Assembly (NCBI GenBank): GCA_017996075.1
Contig: JAGOHQ010000021.1
Coordinates: 1-10,306, forward strand
DNA: 10,306 nt
Reading direction: 5' to 3'
DNA from: Aliarcobacter sp.
Lineage (GTDB): Bacteria > Campylobacterota > Campylobacteria > Campylobacterales > Arcobacteraceae
Position numbers and translations under genes: made by a program. Positions 6,388 through 10,306 of this stretch are shown in pieces; within the stretch, counting starts at the first letter, position 1, and each line of letters begins with the position of its first letter. A model generated the notes under the pieces. That model ran no database searches. It was not told the origin of the DNA and saw only the letters and a list, made by a program, of their open reading frames with translations.

Positions 6388-7143
6388 TTATAAAATTTTA
6401 AAAAATGAGCTTCCACTTCCACTAAAAAACCAATTATCTTTTTCAAATTTTTTTAAATCTTGGTTTAAATCCAAAGCTGAAAAATACAAATCATTTGCTT
6501 CATTTATACTAAATTTTTTTAAAATATCTTTTGAATTTGTAACAAAAAGCTCTTTAACTTCATCTTTATTCAACTCTTTATAAAACTTTTCCCTAAAATT
6601 TTTATATATTTTTCCTGTATCACAAGCAATTTTTGGTGTAATAACTTCGATATTAAGTGACTCTTCTTTGAACTCTTCAACAATTTCACCAATTCCACTA
6701 ACATTTGCACTATCAAATTCATATACAAAAAATGGTACATCTGCTCCAATATTTGAGCCAATTTTTGCTAATTCTTCTTTACTTAAATTCAAATTACAAG
6801 CTTGATTTACCATGTTTAAAAAAGTTGCACAATTTGAACTTCCGCCACCAAGTCCCGCAAATTCTGGAATATTTTTATCTATTTTTACAATATTTTTTTT
6901 AAAAAACTCTTTTACTTCATCAAATTTTTCAAGTTCTTTATAAGCTTTATAAACTGTATTTTTTTCCAAAATACATGAAAAATTTCCCTCAATCGAAAAA
7001 TTATCAACATCTTTTTTTATAAAACTAATAGTATCAAAAAGATTTTTTACTCTTACAAATCTTGAAGCTATTAGATGATAATTATCTCTTAATCCAACAA
7101 TTTTTAAAAAAATATTTACCTTTGAATATGATTTTTTAGTCAT
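6388..7143 (-). CDS. ispE: 4-diphosphocytidyl-2-C-methyl-D-erythritol kinase IspE
   Basis: The product is 251 residues, a little shorter than the E. coli enzyme but intact. It phosphorylates CDP-methylerythritol in the MEP pathway to isoprenoid precursors, in the cytoplasm. Visible GHMP-kinase features are the N-terminal SKVNIFLKIVG with Lys8, the ATP-binding glycine loop FAGLGGGSSN (residues 95-104), GADVPFF with Asp135 in the catalytic position, and the C-terminal SGSGSSFF. It overlaps truB by 8 nt (ATGACTAA, with an AGAGG ribosome site inside truB), so the two are translationally coupled. In C. jejuni, as I recall, csrA lies between truB and ispE; it is not here. Confidence 0.95.
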   Translation of the reverse strand: MTKKSYSKVNIFLKIVGLRDNYHLIASRFVRVKNLFDTISFIKKDVDNFSIEGNFSCILEKNTVYKAYKELEKFDEVKEFFKKNIVKIDKNIPEFAGLGGGSSNCATFLNMVNQACNLNLSKEELAKIGSNIGADVPFFVYEFDSANVSGIGEIVEEFKEESLNIEVITPKIACDTGKIYKNFREKFYKELNKDEVKELFVTNSKDILKKFSINEANDLYFSALDLNQDLKKFEKDNWFFSGSGSSFFKIL

Positions 7144-8002
7144 TTTTTGCCTCTATTTTTGGAACTTTATTTAATAAATATTTAACTTCATCACCTATTA
7201 TTTCTATAATAGAAAAAAATGTATCAAGCTCTATAATATATTTTCCATCTATTTTTATGCTCAAATAATCTTTTGAAATTCGTTTACCAACTTCTAACCA
7301 CTCTTTTGTTCCAGTATAGTTATTTTTTGGTAAATCTATAAAATCAAGTGGATTTAACTCTTTGTGATTTTCGAAATAAAATTTTCCTTCACTAACTCTT
7401 TTTAGATAACTCAAAGTTCCAATAGAGCCAATATTCTTTAAAAATATTTGTGCTAAAGAGCGAATATATGAGCCTTCGCTAACTTTTACTTCAAAGCTAA
7501 TAAAAGGATGATTGTATCTAATAAATTTTATATCAAATACATTCATAATTGAGCTTTTTAGCTCAAATTCTAATCCTTCTCTAGCAATTTCATAAGCTTT
7601 TTGTCCATTTACTCTTTTGGCTGAAAATTTTGGAGGAATATACTCTATTTCACCTTTTAATTTTTCAATCTCTTTTTTTATAAAATCAGTATCAAGTTTT
7701 TTTTGAAATCCTATATTTTGGATTCTCTCAATATCTAATGACTCAGAACTAACTCCAAGCCAAATAACAGCTTTATAAACTTTTGGAGCTTTTTCTAAAT
7801 ATTTAAAAAGCTTTGCATATTGTCCAAATGCAACAATCAAACAACCTTTTGCAAAAGGATCAAGAGTTCCACTAAATCCAGCTTTTTTATTTTTATAAGC
7901 TCTTTTAAATCTATTTAAATAGAAATTTGAACTAATAAACATTGGTTTATTTACCACAAAAAGCTTATTTATTTCACCTTTTTCATAAACTCTTTTTTGC
8001 AA
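7136..8002 (-). CDS. truB: tRNA pseudouridine-55 synthase TruB
   Basis: The product is 288 residues. TruB makes pseudouridine 55 in the T-loop of tRNAs. The catalytic motif GFSGTLDPFAKG places the nucleophile at Asp48. Preceding LFVVNKPMFISS, the following YKAVIWLGVSSESLDIE, PPKFSAKRVNGQKAYEIARE and the C-terminal VSEGSYIRSLAQ are typical of the family. The start is TTG at 8002: an in-frame TAA lies two codons upstream, no ATG occurs before residue 21, and AGAGG sits 6 nt before the TTG, overlapping the helicase stop. The C-terminus is highly charged and ends KIEAKND inside the ispE overlap. Confidence 0.95.
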   Translation of the reverse strand: MQKRVYEKGEINKLFVVNKPMFISSNFYLNRFKRAYKNKKAGFSGTLDPFAKGCLIVAFGQYAKLFKYLEKAPKVYKAVIWLGVSSESLDIERIQNIGFQKKLDTDFIKKEIEKLKGEIEYIPPKFSAKRVNGQKAYEIAREGLEFELKSSIMNVFDIKFIRYNHPFISFEVKVSEGSYIRSLAQIFLKNIGSIGTLSYLKRVSEGKFYFENHKELNPLDFIDLPKNNYTGTKEWLEVGKRISKDYLSIKIDGKYIIELDTFFSIIEIIGDEVKYLLNKVPKIEAKND

Positions 8003-8011
8003 ATTTTACCT

Positions 8012-10066
8012 CTAGTTTTTCTCTACAAAAGATGACAAAATATCTCTTTTTTGTCCACCAAAGTTTATAGTAAGTTTATAATCTTTTCCAGCATTTACTG
8101 CTTTTTCAACTCTTCCTTGTCCAAAAATCTTATGACTTACCATATCACCTTTTTTAAATCCAGAGCTTTTTTCAATAACTAAACTCCCTTTTACTAAACC
8201 ACTTTCAACCAAAAATCTACTTTTATTTAATTGAGCTCTTTTCCCTTTATAAAATCTTGAATGTACAAAAGATAAAGTTAAATTATCCATAGCTCTTGTA
8301 AATGCAACATATCCTAATCGTCTTTCTTCTTCTAAATCTGTACCATCTCCAATAATTGGGAAAAAACCCTCTTCGAGCCCAATAATAAAAAGATGCTTAA
8401 ACTCTAAACCTTTCGAAGCATGAATACTCATCATGGAAATAGCATCGTTGCTATATTCATCATTTTGATTTTCTAATGCAATTTCATTTAAAAAATCTTT
8501 TAAATCTAGGTGTGGATTTTGTAAAAAGAAGTCTCTTATATATCCATAAAATTCATCTATATTTGCTTGTCTTTCAAAACCATCTGGAAGATTATCATAA
8601 GAAGCTCTATAATCAAAAGTCTCTTCAAAACTATCTAAAAGCCTCATTCTTGACTGAATCATAAGTTCTCGCAAATCTAAAATAGATGCTTCAAAAACTT
8701 TTATAGTTCTTGCATTTTTTTTACCAACAATTGCACTTAATTCATCAGCATTTAACTTTTGGATCATATCAAAAATAGAACTATTTAACTCATTTGCTTT
8801 CTCTTCAAGTTTATCAATAGTAGTTGCACCTATTCCTCTTTTTGGCTTATTTATAACTCTTTTTATAGAAAAATTATCACTTAAGTTTGTTAAAATTCTA
8901 AAATATGCTATTAAATCTTTTATCTCTGTTCTTTCATAAAATTTCATTCCACCAACAAGTTTATAATTAAGCCCTGCTTTATTAAATCCCTCTTCTAAAG
9001 AACGACTAAGAGCATTTACTCTAAATAAAATTGCAATATCTTTCGCTTTTTCATCTGTTTGTAACAATTTTTTTATATCATCTACTATTTTTCTTGTTTC
9101 TTCATTTTCATCGTGTGATTCATAAACTTTTATAGAACTACCTTTATCTTTTGTACCTACAAGTTTTTTTCCTAACCTATCACGATTATGCTCAATTAAA
9201 GCATTTGCATGGTGTAAAATAGTATCAGTTGATCTATAATTTTCTTCAAGTTTAACAATAGTTGCTCTTTTGAAATGTTCATTAAAATTCAAAATATTTT
9301 TAATTGTAGCACCTCTCCAACCGTAAATACTTTGATCATCATCTCCAACAACACAAAGATTATCATGGTTTGAGCAAAGAAGCCTTAAAAGTCTATATTG
9401 AAGTTCATTTGTATCTTGGTACTCATCTACCATAATATATTGATACTTTTGGCTTGTAGATTCTGCTAATTTTTGATTGTTTTTTAAAATTTTATAAGGT
9501 AAAAGAAGTAAATCATCAAAATCTACAAGATTGTTTTTTAATAAATGCTCTTCATATTTTTCGTAAATATCTGCAATTTCACTATAAAGTTTCCCTTGTG
9601 CTTGCGATTTTACATCACTTGGAGTCATAATAGAGTTTTTATATTTTGATACTTCGCTTCCTAAAAGTGCTGTTGGTATCTCTTTGTTTATTGATTTTAG
9701 AACTCTTCTTTTGTCATCACTATCAATTATTATAAAATTATTCTTTCTATTTAATTCACTTATATAAAACTTTAAAAAAAGAAGTCCAAATTTGTGAAAT
9801 GTACATAAAAGTGGAGGTGTATTTAAACTATTTGTATCTAAAAGAGAGAAAGCTCTATCTCGCATCTCATTTGCAGCTTTGTTTGTAAAAGTAAGTGTTA
9901 AAATACTTTTGGGATCTATTCCAATAGAAATTAAATATGCTAATCTAGTTGTAATTGTTTTTGTTTTTCCGCTTCCAGCACCTGCTAAAATAAGCAAAGG
10001 TCCATCTATATGTTGAGCAGCACTTTTTTGTGAATCGTTTAGTGATATTAATAAATTTTCAGACAT
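8012..10066 (-). CDS. UvrD/PcrA/Rep-type superfamily 1A DNA helicase
   Basis: The product is 684 residues. It is a 3'-5' ATP-dependent DNA helicase of the repair/replication-restart group. Motifs in order: Q motif LNDSQKSAA (9-17), Walker A GAGSGKT (29-35), Ia TFTNKAANEM (59-68), II VDEYQDTN (213-220), III GDDDQSIYGWRG (241-252), IV ENYRST (275-280), IVa GGMKFYERTEIKD (372-384), V SIHASKGLEF (547-556) and VI GYVAFTRA (585-592). Residues about 636-684 (KKGDMVSHKIFGQGRV onward) form the Tudor-like C-terminal region that in PcrA/UvrD contacts RNA polymerase; this favours UvrD/PcrA over Rep. The length is slightly below that of E. coli UvrD. The start ATG has GGAG 6-7 nt upstream. It is the first gene of its operon. 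Whether it should be called uvrD, pcrA or rep cannot be settled from sequence alone. Confidence 0.95.
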   Translation of the reverse strand: MSENLLISLNDSQKSAAQHIDGPLLILAGAGSGKTKTITTRLAYLISIGIDPKSILTLTFTNKAANEMRDRAFSLLDTNSLNTPPLLCTFHKFGLLFLKFYISELNRKNNFIIIDSDDKRRVLKSINKEIPTALLGSEVSKYKNSIMTPSDVKSQAQGKLYSEIADIYEKYEEHLLKNNLVDFDDLLLLPYKILKNNQKLAESTSQKYQYIMVDEYQDTNELQYRLLRLLCSNHDNLCVVGDDDQSIYGWRGATIKNILNFNEHFKRATIVKLEENYRSTDTILHHANALIEHNRDRLGKKLVGTKDKGSSIKVYESHDENEETRKIVDDIKKLLQTDEKAKDIAILFRVNALSRSLEEGFNKAGLNYKLVGGMKFYERTEIKDLIAYFRILTNLSDNFSIKRVINKPKRGIGATTIDKLEEKANELNSSIFDMIQKLNADELSAIVGKKNARTIKVFEASILDLRELMIQSRMRLLDSFEETFDYRASYDNLPDGFERQANIDEFYGYIRDFFLQNPHLDLKDFLNEIALENQNDEYSNDAISMMSIHASKGLEFKHLFIIGLEEGFFPIIGDGTDLEEERRLGYVAFTRAMDNLTLSFVHSRFYKGKRAQLNKSRFLVESGLVKGSLVIEKSSGFKKGDMVSHKIFGQGRVEKAVNAGKDYKLTINFGGQKRDILSSFVEKN

Positions 10067-10086
10067 TTTTTCTCCAATAAAGCTAG

Positions 10087-10095
10087 ATTATAGCA
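10087..10095 (-). promoter_or_regulatory. Extended -10 promoter of the helicase-truB-ispE-smpB operon
   Basis: The minus strand reads TGCTATAAT, a perfect TATAAT with the TGn extension, preceded by T/A-rich tracts (TATTTTTATAAATTTTA). Transcription would start near 10080, about 14 nt before the helicase ATG, with the GGAG ribosome site inside this short leader. This is the best promoter match in the window. Confidence 0.65.
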
Positions 10096-10145
10096 TAAAA
10101 TTTATAAAAATATTATATCTCTTAATTATTCTATATATAAATAAA

Positions 10146-10154
10146 TGTTATCAT
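10146..10154 (+). promoter_or_regulatory. Putative promoter of the LysR-type gene
   Basis: TGTTATCAT gives a TGn-extended -10 with TATCAT, 5 of 6 matches to consensus. The start would fall near 10161, leaving about 20 nt of leader with TGGAG at 10171-10175 before the ATG. Together with the minus-strand promoter it makes 10067-10181 a divergent control region, where LysR-type proteins often bind; no clear T-N11-A operator was picked out. Confidence 0.4.
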
Positions 10155-10181
10155 TTTGCCAATTTATTTTTGGAGAATTTA

Positions 10182-10306
10182 ATGCTCAATGATTTTGCTA
10201 AACTAGAGACTTTTTTAACTGTTGTAAGAGAGAAGTCTTTTTCGAAAGCATCTGCCAAACTAGGTATTTCTCAACCAGCCGTTACTCAACAAATGAAGTT
10301 TATAGA
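10182..10306 (+). CDS. LysR-type transcriptional regulator, N-terminal HTH (partial)
   Basis: There are 41 complete codons before the right edge cuts the gene. The product starts MLNDFAKLETFLTVVREKSF and continues SKASAKLGISQPAVTQQMKF. This is the winged helix-turn-helix of LysR-type regulators: F-x-x-V-x-x-x-x-S-F, then A-A-x-x-L-x-(I/V)-S-Q-(P/S)-A-V-(S/T)-x-Q. The effector-binding domain lies outside the window, so its ligand and targets are unknown. It is transcribed away from the helicase operon, with TGGAG 6 nt before the ATG. Confidence 0.9.
   Translation, partial: MLNDFAKLETFLTVVREKSFSKASAKLGISQPAVTQQMKFI

Noticed and set aside
6570..6761. Second minus-strand frame inside ispE
   Set aside because: It is an alternative frame within the intact ispE gene with no recognisable protein features.
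6388..7143. IspE as truncated or degraded because it is shorter than the E. coli enzyme
   Set aside because: The catalytic Lys and Asp, the glycine loop and the C-terminal SGSGSSFF are all present in one uninterrupted frame.
1..10306. CRISPR array, insertion sequence, tRNA or rRNA gene, phage or defence island
   Set aside because: No spaced identical repeats, transposase motifs, tRNA-like cloverleaf or defence-type protein was seen; the genes are conserved housekeeping and respiratory genes.

Overview
The window is AT-rich, densely packed bacterial DNA with almost everything on the minus strand. The gene content points to Campylobacterota (Epsilonproteobacteria), most likely the Arcobacter/Aliarcobacter group. 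The main reasons are a ccoN-ccoO-ccoQ-ccoP cluster followed by a DUF4006-type protein, T-tract promoters with little -35 signal, low-GC codon use, and an AddB-like gene downstream of the oxidase genes. As I recall it, Campylobacter jejuni has a similar order. The assignment is an inference; no rRNA or marker search was possible.

Transcription on the minus strand runs from high to low coordinates. Block 1 (10066-5905) is a housekeeping operon: uvrD/pcrA-like helicase, truB, ispE, smpB. The genes are 9-nt spaced or overlapping. It has an extended -10 promoter upstream of uvrD and a weak hairpin/T-run terminator at the smpB stop. Block 2 (5742-1) is a respiratory operon. It holds the four subunits of a cbb3-type cytochrome c oxidase (CcoN, CcoO, CcoQ, CcoP), a DUF4006-type membrane protein, a 30-residue membrane microprotein, an exported TPM-domain protein with a C-terminal membrane anchor, a FixH/CcoH-like protein, and the 5' part of an addB-like recombination nuclease gene that runs off the left edge. 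Neighbouring genes are separated by 0-13 nt or overlap, which suggests one transcript with translational coupling. The only real gap between the blocks is 5743-5904, which holds the putative ccoN promoter and two sets of short spaced repeats.

Block 3 is the start of a divergent LysR-type regulator gene on the plus strand (10182 onward), cut by the right edge.

Functionally, block 2 encodes a high-affinity terminal oxidase for microaerobic respiration, with likely assembly or accessory factors downstream. CcoN carries the heme b/b3-CuB site, and CcoO and CcoP carry the c-type hemes. Nothing in the window looks like a mobile element, CRISPR array or defence island. The most interesting items are the 30-residue ORF, a perfect 22-bp palindrome at the 3' end of the DUF4006 gene separating subunit genes from accessory genes, the TPM protein in an oxidase operon, and the apparent absence of csrA between truB and ispE.
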